Shown here: positions 8,966-17,229 of the stretch, in pieces
How positions within the stretch are numbered: the stretch's first letter is position 1
Layout: every line of letters begins with the position of its first letter
Assembly (NCBI RefSeq): GCF_000719335.1
Contig: NZ_JOGB01000011.1
Coordinates: forward strand, 59,452-123,451
Direction of reading: 5' to 3'
DNA from: Streptomyces sp. NRRL S-87
GTDB lineage: Bacteria > Actinomycetota > Actinomycetes > Streptomycetales > Streptomycetaceae
Length of the DNA: 64,000 nt
Program-made: the position numbers and the translations under genes
The notes under the pieces: model-generated
Seen by the model: the letters and a program-made list of their open reading frames with translations, nothing else
Told to the model about the DNA's origin: nothing
Databases searched by the model: none

Positions 8966-9772
8966 ATGGCCACGCCGATCCGCCGCAGTGACCGGTCCGA
9001 GCGACGGGTCAGCCCCGTCTTCCTCGGGATCGTCGCCGTCATGGCCGTCACGGGGTGGGCGGTGTGGACGGAGTTCGCGGCCAGCACGGCCTTCGCCGTG
9101 TTCCTCTTCGTCACCTCCGCCTGGGTGGTGTCGCTGTGCCTCCACGAGTACGCGCACGCCCGCACCGCCCTGCACGGCGGCGACATCACCGTCGGCGCCA
9201 AGGGCTACCTCACGCTCAACCCGCTCAAGTACACGCACGCCCTGCTCAGCATCGTGCTGCCGGTCATCTTCGTGATCATGGGCGGCATCGGTCTGCCCGG
9301 CGGGGCGGTGTTCATCGAGCGGGGCCGGATCCACGGCCGCTGGAAGCACAGCCTGATCTCGGCGGCCGGCCCGCTGGCGAACGTCCTGTTCGCGGTCGCG
9401 TGCACGGCGCCGTTCTGGCTGGACGCCCTCGACGGGGTGCCGCGCGCCTTCCGGTACGCGCTCGGCTTCCTGGCGCTCCTCCAGGTCACCGCGGCGATCC
9501 TGAACTTCCTGCCGGTCCCGGGCCTGGACGGCTACGGGGTCGTCGAGCCCTGGCTGTCGTACGGGGTGCGGCGGCAGATCGAGCCGTTCGCGCCGTACGG
9601 GCTCTTCGCGGTGTTCGTGTTCCTGTGGATCCCCGAGGTGAACGGCGTCTTCTTCGACTTCGTCCACGAGATCCTGCGCACCCTCGGGGTGACCGACGTG
9701 GACTCGTACTGCGGCCGGGACCTCTACCGCTTCTGGCAGGAGCGGAACCTGTACTGCGAGCTCGGCCGGTAG
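8966..9772 (+). CDS. Site-2-protease-like M50 family membrane metalloprotease
   Basis: 268 residues. Intramembrane zinc protease family that cleaves membrane-bound substrates. HEYAH at residues 60-64 is the zinc-binding HExxH inside a hydrophobic helix, and NFLPVPGLDGYG near residue 180 supplies the third ligand region (N-P-DG motif). About five to six hydrophobic segments are visible. The start ATG at 8966 follows GGGAGC; the much longer open frame upstream runs antisense to the SARP gene and is not credible. Monocistronic and divergent from the SARP gene. The substrate is unknown. Confidence 0.85.
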   Translation: MATPIRRSDRSERRVSPVFLGIVAVMAVTGWAVWTEFAASTAFAVFLFVTSAWVVSLCLHEYAHARTALHGGDITVGAKGYLTLNPLKYTHALLSIVLPVIFVIMGGIGLPGGAVFIERGRIHGRWKHSLISAAGPLANVLFAVACTAPFWLDALDGVPRAFRYALGFLALLQVTAAILNFLPVPGLDGYGVVEPWLSYGVRRQIEPFAPYGLFAVFVFLWIPEVNGVFFDFVHEILRTLGVTDVDSYCGRDLYRFWQERNLYCELGR

Positions 9773-9832
9773 TCCGACGGCCGACCCGCCGGCCGCGCCC
9801 GGCGGAGGCTCGGGCCCGCGGCGGCAGCTCGG

Positions 9833-9868
9833 GCGTTCGACGGCGGCTCGAGCGTTCGACGGCGGCTC
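9833..9868. repeat. Two 19-bp-spaced copies of GCGTTCGACGGCGGCTC
   Basis: GCGTTCGACGGCGGCTC occurs at 9833-9849 and again at 9852-9868, in the convergent gap next to the stop codon of the small membrane protein gene. It is a short tandem duplication with no evident function. Confidence 0.7.
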
Positions 9869-10055
9869 AGCCGCGCGGCGCGCCCGCCGCCTTCGCCAGC
9901 TTGGCCTTGCGGATGTAGAACCAGGCGATGTTCGAGGACACGCCCACGAGCAGGACCCAGATGATCCCGAGGAAGCTCCCGTTCACGAAGGCGACGACGG
10001 CCGCGGCCACGGACAGGGCGCAGACGATCAGGGCGAACACGGCGAGGCGGGGCAT
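9867..10055 (-). CDS. Small membrane protein, function unknown
   Basis: 62 residues, beginning MPRLAVFALIVCAL. Two hydrophobic segments (about 4-24 and 28-48) are joined by a short NGS turn and followed by a basic tail, RKAKLAKAAGAPRG. AGGAG lies upstream of the ATG at 10055, which supports this start over the long open frame that continues upstream. Not recognised as a named family; small two-helix proteins of this type are common in Streptomyces. Confidence 0.75.
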   Translation of the reverse strand: MPRLAVFALIVCALSVAAAVVAFVNGSFLGIIWVLLVGVSSNIAWFYIRKAKLAKAAGAPRG

Positions 10056-10209
10056 GGGGGTGGCTCCTGGACTGCGACGGCGGATGTGCGCGGGTGGTGC
10101 TGGGCGTCCAGTGTCCCCCACGCCCCGCAGTGGTCGCGTAAAGACCGCCGCGGCGCGCTTCCGCGAGGACCGCCGCGGAGCCCGTACGGCGGTCGGCGGC
10201 GGTCGACGG

Positions 10210-10251
10210 CGGTCTCCGGACGGGCGGCGGCGGTCTCCGGACGGGCGGCGG
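10210..10251. repeat. Perfect 21-bp tandem duplication
   Basis: A 21-base unit beginning CGGTCTCCGGACGGGCGG is present at 10210-10230 and again at 10231-10251. It ends one base before the stop codon of the F420 oxidoreductase gene, so it lies in that gene's 3' untranslated region. Confidence 0.8.
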
Positions 10252-10252
10252 C

Positions 10253-10987
10253 TCAGACGTCCGTGACCCGCAGGCCAGCGTGCGCCTTGTAGCGGCGGTT
10301 GACCGAGATCAGGTTGGCGACCAGCGACTCGACCTGGTGGGCGTTGCGCAGCCGGCCGGCGAAGACGCCGCGCATGCCGGGGATCCGGGCGGCCAGCGCC
10401 TGGACGAGGTCGGTGTCCGCGCGCGACTCGCCGAGCACCATCACGTCGGTGTCGATCTCCTCGATCGACTCGTCCTGGAGCAGGACGGCCGACAGGTGGT
10501 GGAACGCGGCCGTGACCCGCGAGTCCGGCAGCAGGGCGGCGGCCTGCTGGGCGGCGCTGCCCTCCTCGGGCTTGAGGGCGTACGCGCCCTGCTTGTCGAA
10601 GCCGAGCGGGTTCACGCAGTCGATCACGAGCTTGCCCGCGAGGTCCTCGCGGAGCGCCTCGAGGGTCTTGGCGTGCCCGTCCCAGGGCACGGCGATGATC
10701 ACGACGTCGCTGCGCCGCGCGCACTCGGCGTTGTCCGCGCCCTCGACACCCAGGCCCAGGTCGGCCGCGGCGGCCTCGGCGCGCTCGGCGGCACGGGAGC
10801 CGATGATCACCTTCTGGCCGGCCCGCGCGAGCCGGTAGGCCAGGCCGCGCCCCTGGTCGCCGGTGCCGCCCAGGACGCCGACGACGAGACCCGACACGTC
10901 GGGGAGGTCCCAGGGGTCCTTGGCGGGGGCCTTCGCGGGCTTGGCGGACGGCTGCTCCGCGGGCTGAACGCTTTCGGTGGAAGTCAT
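10253..10987 (-). CDS. npdG: NADPH:coenzyme F420 oxidoreductase
   Basis: 244 residues. Reversibly moves hydride between NADPH and the deazaflavin F420, supplying reduced F420 to cytosolic F420-dependent enzymes. Motifs: Rossmann GVLGGTGDQGRGLAYRLARAG, then IIGSRAAERA, VIIAVPWDGH, VIDCVNPLGFDKQG, AAFHHLSAVLL, and the C-terminal RNAHQVESLVANLISVNRRYKAHAG. An Ala/Pro/Lys-rich tail of about 45 residues precedes the core domain. ATG at 10987 was preferred to an upstream in-frame GTG because the extra residues do not belong to the family. An LLM-class oxidoreductase at 53.2 kb may use the product. Confidence 0.9.
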   Translation of the reverse strand: MTSTESVQPAEQPSAKPAKAPAKDPWDLPDVSGLVVGVLGGTGDQGRGLAYRLARAGQKVIIGSRAAERAEAAAADLGLGVEGADNAECARRSDVVIIAVPWDGHAKTLEALREDLAGKLVIDCVNPLGFDKQGAYALKPEEGSAAQQAAALLPDSRVTAAFHHLSAVLLQDESIEEIDTDVMVLGESRADTDLVQALAARIPGMRGVFAGRLRNAHQVESLVANLISVNRRYKAHAGLRVTDV

Positions 10988-11073
10988 GGCCCCGACATTA
11001 CCGATGCTGCCGAACGGGTGAGCGCGCGACAACCGCTCCCGTCCACCCGGCCGGTGCGGCAGGATGCCCGTCC

Positions 11074-11676
11074 ATGGACGCCGTACGAGTCGCGCTGCTG
11101 CGCGATGTCCTCGCCGGAACCGAATGGCCGGGGGCCGCGCGCCGGTTCGCCGTGGCCCTTCGCACCGCGGTGGTGCCGGCCGGCGGCGGACTGCTGCTGG
11201 TGGGCACCGAGCAGTACGAGCCGTGGCACCTGGCCGCGCACCTGGTGGACGAGGCGGCCTGGTCGGGACTGCCGGAGCTGGCGCCGACCCTCGTGCGGCA
11301 CCACGTGCTGCCGGACGAACCGCCGCACCTGTCGGTGGGCCTGGGCCGGCTGGCGGCGGCCGGGCGCGGTGAGACGCTGCTGGTGGTGGCGCCGGAGGAA
11401 CCGGGGGCCGGGCTGCTGGAGCGGGTGCACGACGCGCGCCGGGCCGGGGCGACCGTACTGTCCCTGGACGGCGGTGACGCGGAGCTGGGTGCGCTCGCGC
11501 ACGACGCGCTGTCCGTGCCGGAGCGGGCGGGACTCGACCTGGACACGGTGCAGCACCTGGTCAGCGCCGCGGCCGGGGAGAACAGCCTGCCGGTGCAGCG
11601 CACGCCCCGGCGGTTCCGGGACCGGCTGTCCCGGCTGGCCGACCAGCTGACCGCTCCGCCGCCCAGCCGCTGGTGA
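11074..11676 (+). CDS. Conserved hypothetical protein
   Basis: 200 residues, cytosolic, no signal peptide or membrane segment. Alternating alpha/beta pattern with GGGLLLVGTEQYEPWHLAAHLVD, ETLLVVAPEEPGAGLLERVHDARRAG (hydrophobic strand then helix) and ATVLSLDGGDAELGALAHDAL. This resembles the Rossmann-like sugar-isomerase/phosphosugar-binding style, but no diagnostic motif was found, so no function is given. The start ATG at 11074 is 86 bp from the divergent npdG start. Confidence 0.7.
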   Translation: MDAVRVALLRDVLAGTEWPGAARRFAVALRTAVVPAGGGLLLVGTEQYEPWHLAAHLVDEAAWSGLPELAPTLVRHHVLPDEPPHLSVGLGRLAAAGRGETLLVVAPEEPGAGLLERVHDARRAGATVLSLDGGDAELGALAHDALSVPERAGLDLDTVQHLVSAAAGENSLPVQRTPRRFRDRLSRLADQLTAPPPSRW

Positions 11677-11704
11677 CGCCGGGTCCGCCGCCGGCCCGCG
11701 GGCC

Positions 11705-11962
11705 TCAGGTGGCCGTGCCCGTCCCCTCGCCCTCCCCCTCGCCCGCCGCGTCCCCCGGGCGGTCGTTCCACTTCGGGTCGGTCTGCCACTCCAGGTTCCG
11801 CTCCTGGGCGGTCTCCATGGCACGGGCGGCCTCCTCGGGCGTGGTGTACGGCCCGAACCGGTCCTTCGCGGGGCAGTCCGGCCCCTCCTCGACCTTCTTG
11901 TGGACGAGGCAGTAGTACCACTCGCCCGGCTTGCCCACCTGGCGCTTCTTGAACAGGGCCAT
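11705..11962 (-). CDS. Small conserved protein, SPOR-like
   Basis: 85 residues, beginning [25 protein letters not shown] lies upstream of the ATG at 11962. The middle, [23 protein letters not shown], has the 'GPY-x-E-A-x-A' pattern of SPOR-type repeats, preceded by a [13 protein letters not shown] cysteine pair. The tail is Gly/Glu/Thr-rich. The SPOR assignment is tentative. It is divergent from map across about 100 bp. Confidence 0.75.
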   Translation of the reverse strand: MALFKKRQVGKPGEWYYCLVHKKVEEGPDCPAKDRFGPYTTPEEAARAMETAQERNLEWQTDPKWNDRPGDAAGEGEGEGTGTAT

Positions 11963-12066
11963 CCCCGGCTCCTCTCGCTGCACTGCGGGACCGCCCGCGT
12001 CGCGGCTGCCCCCGTCGGCCTCTCTGCCGCCATGCTGCCCGATCCCGGGTCGATACACTCGCTTGC

Positions 12067-12924
12067 ATGTCTGGCCAGTCGCTGCTCGTCCCAGGGGAGA
12101 TCTCCCCCATCCGTTCCGTTCCCGGCAAGATCAGGCGCCCGGAGTACGTCGGCAAGCCCGCGCCCACCCCGTACAAGGGCCCCGAGGTGCAGTCGGCCGA
12201 AACGATCGAGCTGATGCGCACCGCGGGCCGCATCGCCGCCCGGGCCATGGCCGAGGCCGCGAAGCTGATCAAGCCCGGCGTCACCACCGACGAGCTCGAC
12301 GCGGTGGCGCACGAGTACATGTGCGACCACGGCGCCTACCCCTCCACCCTCGGCTACCGGGGCTTCCCCAAGTCCCTGTGCACCTCCGTCAACGAGGTCA
12401 TCTGCCACGGCATCCCGGACACCACCGTGCTCCGGGACGGCGACATCGTGAACCTCGACGTGACGGCGTACATCGGCGGCGTGCACGGCGACAACAACGC
12501 CACCTACCTGTGCGGCGAGGTGGACGAGGAGTCGCGGCTGCTGGTCGAGCGCACGCAGGAATCGCTGAACCGGGCCATCAAGGCGGTCCGGCCGGGGCGC
12601 CAGATCAACATCATCGGCCGGGTCATCGAGTCCTACGCCAAGCGCTTCGGCTACGGCGTGGTCCGCGACTTCACGGGCCACGGGATCAACTCGTCGTTCC
12701 ACTCGGGCCTGATCATCCCGCACTACGACAGCCCGCACGCGACCACCGTCATGGAGCCGGGCATGACCTTCACGATCGAGCCGATGCTGACGCTGGGCAC
12801 CCACGAGTACGACATGTGGGAGGACGGCTGGACCGTGGTCACGAAGGACCGCAAGCGGACGGCCCAGTTCGAGCACACGCTGGTGGTCACCGCCACCGGT
12901 GCGGACATCCTCACCCTGCCGTAG
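12067..12924 (+). CDS. map: Methionine aminopeptidase, type I
   Basis: 285 residues. Removes the N-terminal methionine from nascent proteins; cytosolic dimetal enzyme. All five metal ligands can be seen in order: Asp in [11 protein letters not shown], Asp in HGDNNATY, His in FTGHGIN, Glu in FTIEPMLT and Glu in QFEHTLVV. The His in [21 protein letters not shown] aids substrate binding. An N-terminal extension of about 40 residues with a PxxP-like segment is typical of actinobacterial MetAPs. This is probably one of two MetAPs in the genome. Confidence 0.95.
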   Translation: MSGQSLLVPGEISPIRSVPGKIRRPEYVGKPAPTPYKGPEVQSAETIELMRTAGRIAARAMAEAAKLIKPGVTTDELDAVAHEYMCDHGAYPSTLGYRGFPKSLCTSVNEVICHGIPDTTVLRDGDIVNLDVTAYIGGVHGDNNATYLCGEVDEESRLLVERTQESLNRAIKAVRPGRQINIIGRVIESYAKRFGYGVVRDFTGHGINSSFHSGLIIPHYDSPHATTVMEPGMTFTIEPMLTLGTHEYDMWEDGWTVVTKDRKRTAQFEHTLVVTATGADILTLP

Positions 12925-12928
12925 CGTT

Positions 12929-12951
12929 TTTACCGACAGCATGTCGGGAAA
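12929..12951. promoter_or_regulatory. 23-bp imperfect palindrome upstream of heme oxygenase
   Basis: CCGACA (12933-12938), a 3-base spacer GCA and TGTCGG (12942-12947) form a perfect inverted repeat. It extends outward by TTT/AAA after one mismatch. It lies 76 bp before the heme oxygenase start, right after map. An operator for a dimeric repressor is more likely than a terminator because the stem is short and AT-flanked. The regulator is unknown. Confidence 0.5.
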
Positions 12952-13026
12952 GGTCCGGCTGGGGGCCGCCCGCCCCCGGCCGGCGCCCCGCCCGGCCGTC
13001 GCGCTCGGCATTCCCGGAGGTCCGCC

Positions 13027-13674
13027 ATGGACGCCTTCTCCACCGTCATCCGCGTCGCCTCCCACCAGCAGCACACGGAGGCGGAGGGCTCGCCGTTCAT
13101 GGCGCACCTGCTCGGCGGCCGGCTGGGGGTGGAGGCGTACGCGCGCTACACCGAGCAGCTCTGGTTCGTGTACCGGGCGCTGGAGGACGCGGCCGCGGGG
13201 CTGCGCGGCGACCCGGTGGCGGGCCCCTTCATACGCCCCGAGCTGATGCGGGTCGCGGAGCTGGAGCGGGATCTGGCCCACCTGCGCGGACCGGGGTGGC
13301 GGGAGAGGTTGGAGCCGCTGCCCGCGACCGCCGCGTACGCCGACCGGGTGGCCGAGTGCGGGCGGAGCTGGCCGGGCGGGTACGTCGCCCACCACTACGC
13401 CCGCTACCTGGGCGACCTCTCCGGCGGCCAGATCATCCGCGACAAGGCGGAGCGCACGTGGGGGTTCGCCCGGAAGGGCGACGGGGTGCGCTTCTACGTG
13501 TTCGAGGCGATAACCAACCCGGCGGAGTTCAAGCGGTCGTACCGCGGCCTGCTGGACTCGATCGCGGTGGACGACCTGGAGAAGCAGCGCATCGTCGACG
13601 AGTGCCGCCGGGCCTTCGACCACAACGGGGCGGTGTTCCGGGAGCTGGACGGCCAGTTCCCGCTCAGCGCGTAG
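13027..13674 (+). CDS. Heme oxygenase (biliverdin-producing)
   Basis: 215 residues, within the usual 200-230. Opens heme to biliverdin, CO and Fe2+ in the cytosol, allowing iron recovery from heme. Motifs: ASHQQHTEAEGSPFM near the N-terminus, with His16 as the likely proximal heme ligand, and the distal-helix signature YLGDLSGGQIIRDKAERTW around residues 134-152. GGAGG stands seven bases upstream of the ATG. A palindrome upstream may carry a regulator site. The efe iron operon lies about 1 kb further on. Confidence 0.92.
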   Translation: MDAFSTVIRVASHQQHTEAEGSPFMAHLLGGRLGVEAYARYTEQLWFVYRALEDAAAGLRGDPVAGPFIRPELMRVAELERDLAHLRGPGWRERLEPLPATAAYADRVAECGRSWPGGYVAHHYARYLGDLSGGQIIRDKAERTWGFARKGDGVRFYVFEAITNPAEFKRSYRGLLDSIAVDDLEKQRIVDECRRAFDHNGAVFRELDGQFPLSA

Positions 13675-13745
13675 CGCCGCCCCGCCCCTCCCCTCCCCCG
13701 TTCCTCTCCCTCTCCTCCCCTTTCCTCTGGTCGGCGTCGGGCGTC
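13675..13745. repeat. Polypyrimidine tract at convergent gene ends
   Basis: From about 13678 to 13733 the plus strand is almost only C and T with a few G, so the minus strand has many G-runs (GGGGAGG and similar). It separates the heme oxygenase gene from the convergent PhzF gene. No hairpin was recognised; it may act in pausing or be neutral. Confidence 0.4.
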
Positions 13746-13757
13746 CAGCACGTCCAG

Positions 13758-14459
13758 CTAGTCGGCGTACGGGTCGCCGTACGGCCGCCACTGCGCGTCC
13801 CCGTACGAGCCCGCGGGCGCGAAGCGCACCCGTCCGCCGAGCTCCACGACGCCGCCCGGGCCGGGGGCGGTCAGGATCTGGGAGCCCGCACCCTGGGTGA
13901 TGTTCAGCGCGCGGCCGAGCTCCGCGGTCAGGGCGACGGCGGCGGCGCCGGTGGCCTCGTCCTCGTCCAGGCCCGGGCGCCGCGGGAAGCCGCGGGCGCG
14001 CACGCGCCCGGCGGCCTCGTCCTCCCAGGCCCAGGCGTAGAGCCAGCCCTCGCCGGGCGGCGGGGCGGGCAGCTCGTCGACCTGGGCCGGGTCGGCGTAC
14101 TGCACCAGGCGGCGGCCGCCGGCCCACTCGGCGCGGGCGGTGATCCAGCTGAATTCGCCGTCGTTGCGGGCCCAGACCTCACCGGCCGGGACCACCAGCT
14201 CCTCGACGTCGAGCAGCCAGGCGGTGCCGACCAGCGGGTGTCCGGCAAAGGCCATGCGCTGCCCGGGCGGCGTCCAGATGTCGACGACCCCGCGCTCGGG
14301 GTCGTCGACGAAGACCGTCTCGCTGAAGCCGAGGCGGGTCGCCAGCTCCGCGCGGGAGGCGTCATCGGGGCAGGTACGGCCGTTGCGCACCACACCGAGC
14401 GGGTTGCCGTGGCTGCCGTCGGCCGCGCAGAAGACCTTGAGCACGTCGAGATCGTTCAC
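13758..14459 (-). CDS. PhzF family isomerase-like protein
   Basis: 233 residues from a GTG start at 14459. PhzF proteins have two-fold diaminopimelate-epimerase-like folds. Seen here: VLKVFCAADGSHGNPLGVV near the N-terminus, LGFSETVFVDD (equivalent of the conserved catalytic Glu), MAFAGHPLVGTAWLL and DEDEATGAAAVALTAELGR. The gene is shorter than the usual 260-300, with a truncated middle. The open frame continues 42 codons upstream, but those residues lack family character and cross the iron-box promoter region. The substrate is unknown; no phenazine genes are near. Confidence 0.8.
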   Translation of the reverse strand: MNDLDVLKVFCAADGSHGNPLGVVRNGRTCPDDASRAELATRLGFSETVFVDDPERGVVDIWTPPGQRMAFAGHPLVGTAWLLDVEELVVPAGEVWARNDGEFSWITARAEWAGGRRLVQYADPAQVDELPAPPPGEGWLYAWAWEDEAAGRVRARGFPRRPGLDEDEATGAAAVALTAELGRALNITQGAGSQILTAPGPGGVVELGGRVRFAPAGSYGDAQWRPYGDPYAD

Positions 14460-14618
14460 GCGCGCATTGAAGCACGCCCCCCTTGCCGCCGGATCGCTTG
14501 ACCTCCCCTTGACCTTCCCATGGGGAGGTGCTGAAGATGCCGTGACGGCGCCGTGTCCGAGGCGCCCAGGTGTTAGCTGAATCACTGGACGAGTGGGTAT
14601 CGGTCAGGTAAGCCTCGG

Positions 14619-14637
14619 TTAAGTTAGGTCCGCCTCA
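14619..14637 (+). promoter_or_regulatory. Iron box (DmdR/IdeR-type) upstream of the efe operon
   Basis: TTAAGTTAGGTCCGCCTCA matches the actinobacterial iron-box consensus TTAGGTTAGGCTAACCTAA at 13 of 19 positions, 51-69 bp upstream of the efeO start. The bases before it, CAGGTAAGCC, contain a possible second inverted half site. An Fe2+-bound DtxR-family repressor would shut off efeOBU here when iron is plentiful. The remaining 228-bp gap holds no gene. Confidence 0.7.
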
Positions 14638-14687
14638 CCGGCCGCCTCCCCCGAGGCGGTCCTGTATACGCCAGCCCTGGAGCTCGA

Positions 14688-15842
14688 ATGCGATCCGTCC
14701 GCTTCTCCGTCGTCACCGCAGCCGCGGCCGCGGCCGCCCTGACCGCCGTCACCGGCTGCGCCGAGAAGAGCGACGCCAAGGGCGGGGACGCCGTCGCGAT
14801 CAAGGCGACCGACAGCGCCTGCGAGGTCTCCGCGAAGGAGTTCCCGGCCGGCAAGGTCGTCTTCGACGTGGAGAACAAGGGCTCCAAGGTCACCGAGGTC
14901 TACGTCCTCTTCCCGGACGACCGCATCGTCACCGAGCGCGAGAACATCGGCCCCGGCACCAAGGCCACCATCACCGCCGAGATCAAGGCCGGCGACTACA
15001 CGGTCGCCTGCAAGCCCGGCATGAAGGGCGACGGCATCCGCACCGCCGTCAAGGCCACCGGCAAGGGCGCCGCCTCCGCCAAGCGCAGCCCCGAGCTGGA
15101 CGAGGCCGTGGCCCAGTACCGCAAGTGGGTGCAGGAGCAGGCCGACGAGACGCTGCCGAAGGCCAAGGCCTTCGCCGACGCCGTCAAGGCCGGCGACCTC
15201 GAGGGCGCCAAGAAGCTGTACGCCGAGTCCCGCATCGGCTGGGAGCGCACCGAGCCCGTGGCCGAGTCCTTCGGCGACATCGACCCGAAGGTCGACGTCC
15301 GCGAGGACGGCCTGGAGGACGGCCAGGACCCGGCCAAGGACTGGACCGGCTGGCACAAGCTGGAGAAGGCCCTGTGGGCCGACAAGAAGATCGGCGACAA
15401 CGAGAAGAAGCTCGCCGACCAGCTGATGACCGACCTGACCGACTGGCAGAAGCGCGTCGGCAAGGCCGAGATCACCCCGACCTCGATGGCCAACGGCGCC
15501 AAGGAGCTCCTCGACGAGGTGGCCTCCGGCAAGGTCACCGGCGAGGAGGAGCGCTACAGCCACACCGACCTGGTCGACTTCAAGGCCAACGTCGAGGGTG
15601 CGCAGAAGGCGTACGAGCTGCTCAAGCCCGTCGCGGCGAAGAACGACCCGAAGCTGGCCGCCGAGCTCGACAAGCAGTTCGCCGCGATGGCCGCGCTGCT
15701 CGACAAGTACCGCGCCGACAAGACCACCTACGTCTTCGAGTCGTACGACAAGGTCGGCAAGGACCAGCGCAAGGAGCTCTCCGACGCGGTGAGCGCCCTC
15801 GGTGAGCCGCTGTCCCACCTCGCCGCCGCCGTCGCCAAGTAG
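14688..15842 (+). CDS. efeO: Iron uptake lipoprotein EfeO (cupredoxin + M75 domain)
   Basis: 384 residues. Extracytoplasmic iron-binding component of the EfeUOB uptake system. Signal peptide of about 20 residues with lipobox AVTGC, so it is lipid-anchored. Residues 30-120 form a cupredoxin-like domain (DSACEVSAKEFPAGKVVFDVENKG); residues 130-384 are the imelysin-like M75 domain with the metal-binding GWHKLEKALW (HxxE). First gene of efeO-efeB-efeU, downstream of an iron box; 39 bp separate it from efeB. Confidence 0.95.
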   Translation: MRSVRFSVVTAAAAAAALTAVTGCAEKSDAKGGDAVAIKATDSACEVSAKEFPAGKVVFDVENKGSKVTEVYVLFPDDRIVTERENIGPGTKATITAEIKAGDYTVACKPGMKGDGIRTAVKATGKGAASAKRSPELDEAVAQYRKWVQEQADETLPKAKAFADAVKAGDLEGAKKLYAESRIGWERTEPVAESFGDIDPKVDVREDGLEDGQDPAKDWTGWHKLEKALWADKKIGDNEKKLADQLMTDLTDWQKRVGKAEITPTSMANGAKELLDEVASGKVTGEEERYSHTDLVDFKANVEGAQKAYELLKPVAAKNDPKLAAELDKQFAAMAALLDKYRADKTTYVFESYDKVGKDQRKELSDAVSALGEPLSHLAAAVAK

Positions 15843-15881
15843 TCGAGTCCGCCGCACCACCGCCCAGGGGGGGTGCCACCG

Positions 15882-17213
15882 ATGTCCGGGAAGCCTGAGA
15901 TGCCTGCTGAGAACGCCGCGGCCGACGCCGTCGAGCCCACCGAGTCCGCCGAAGGGACCGTCGCCGAGACCTCGGGCGGCAAGCCGTCCCGCCGGTCCGT
16001 CCTGGGCTGGGGCGGCGCGGGCCTCGCGCTCGGCGCCGCGGCCGCCGGCGGCACCGCGGCCGCCCTGAGCGGCTCCGGCGACCCGGTCCCGGCCGCGCTC
16101 ACCGGCGCGGCGGTGCCGTTCCACGGCCCGCACCAGGCCGGCATCGCCTCGGCGGTGCAGGACCGGCTGCACTTCGCCGCGTTCGACGTGAAGACCACCG
16201 ACCGCGCCGAGCTCGTCGAGATGCTCAAGGAGTGGACGCGGGCCGCGGAGCGCATGACCGCCGGCCTGCCGGTCGGCGAGGGCGCGGTCGGCGGCCTCCC
16301 GGAGGCCCCGCCGGACGACACCGGCGAGGCCCTGGGCCTCAAGCCCTCCCGCCTGACGGTGACCATCGGCTTCGGCGCCTCGCTGTTCGCCAAGGGCCGC
16401 TTCGGCCTGGAGGGCAAGCGCCCCGAGGCCCTCGTCGACCTGCCGCAGTTCCCCGGCGACAACCTCGACCCGGCCAAGTCCGGCGGCGACATCTGCATCC
16501 AGGCCTGCGCCGACGACCCGCAGGTCGCGGTGCACGCCATCCGCCAGTTCGCCCGCATCGGCTTCGGCAAGGTCGCGGTGCGCTGGTCGCAGCTGGGCTT
16601 CGGCAAGACCTCCTCGACCACCCCGGACGAGCAGACCCCGCGCAACATGATGGGCTTCAAGGACGGCACCCGGAACATCTCCGGCACCGACGCCGAGGCC
16701 CTCGACAAGCACGTGTGGGTCGGCGCCAAGGACGCGCAGGGCGCCTCGTCCTGGATGGCCGGCGGCTCGTACCTGGTGGCCCGCCGGATTCGGATGAACA
16801 TCGAGATCTGGGACCGCACGGGCCTCCAGGAGCAGGAGGACATCTTCGGCCGGGACAAGGCCGAGGGCGCTCCCGTGGGCAAGTCCAAGGAGCGCGACGA
16901 GCCGTTCCTGAAGGCGATGAAGCCGGACTCCCACGTCCGCCTCGCCCACCCGGACAGCAACAACGGCGCGCGCATCCTGCGCCGCGGCTACTCGTTCACC
17001 GACGGCACCGACGGTCTGGGCCGCCTCGACGCGGGCCTGTTCTTCATCGCGTACCAGCGGGACGTCCGCAAGGGATTCATCCCGGTGCAGCGCAGCCTGG
17101 CGCGCCACGACGCCCTGAACGAGTACATCCAGCACGTGAGTTCGGCGCTCTTCGCCGTGCCCCCCGGCGTCCGCGACAAGGACGACTGGTGGGGCCGGGC
17201 ACTGTTCGCCTGA
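15882..17213 (+). CDS. efeB: Deferrochelatase/DyP-type peroxidase EfeB
   Basis: 443 residues from ATG 15882, which has a G-rich ribosome site 8 bases upstream; an in-frame GTG at 15873 is less likely. Twin-arginine signal SRRSVLGWGGAGLALG at about residues 42-57 implies folded export with heme. DyP features: FKDGTRNISGTD (GxxDG region with distal Asp), the R-x-N-I-E-I-W segment after VARRIRMN, and the C-terminal proximal-His region LRRGYSFTDG and LFFIAYQRD. Thought to oxidise Fe2+ or release iron from heme for EfeO/EfeU. Confidence 0.95.
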   Translation: MSGKPEMPAENAAADAVEPTESAEGTVAETSGGKPSRRSVLGWGGAGLALGAAAAGGTAAALSGSGDPVPAALTGAAVPFHGPHQAGIASAVQDRLHFAAFDVKTTDRAELVEMLKEWTRAAERMTAGLPVGEGAVGGLPEAPPDDTGEALGLKPSRLTVTIGFGASLFAKGRFGLEGKRPEALVDLPQFPGDNLDPAKSGGDICIQACADDPQVAVHAIRQFARIGFGKVAVRWSQLGFGKTSSTTPDEQTPRNMMGFKDGTRNISGTDAEALDKHVWVGAKDAQGASSWMAGGSYLVARRIRMNIEIWDRTGLQEQEDIFGRDKAEGAPVGKSKERDEPFLKAMKPDSHVRLAHPDSNNGARILRRGYSFTDGTDGLGRLDAGLFFIAYQRDVRKGFIPVQRSLARHDALNEYIQHVSSALFAVPPGVRDKDDWWGRALFA

Positions 17214-17229
17214 CGGGGAGGAAACCGGC

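Noticed and set aside
12933..12947. CCGACA/TGTCGG as part of the SARP TGTCGG array
   Set aside because: It shares the hexamer with the 2.7-kb array but is inverted and single, not an 11-bp direct repeat.
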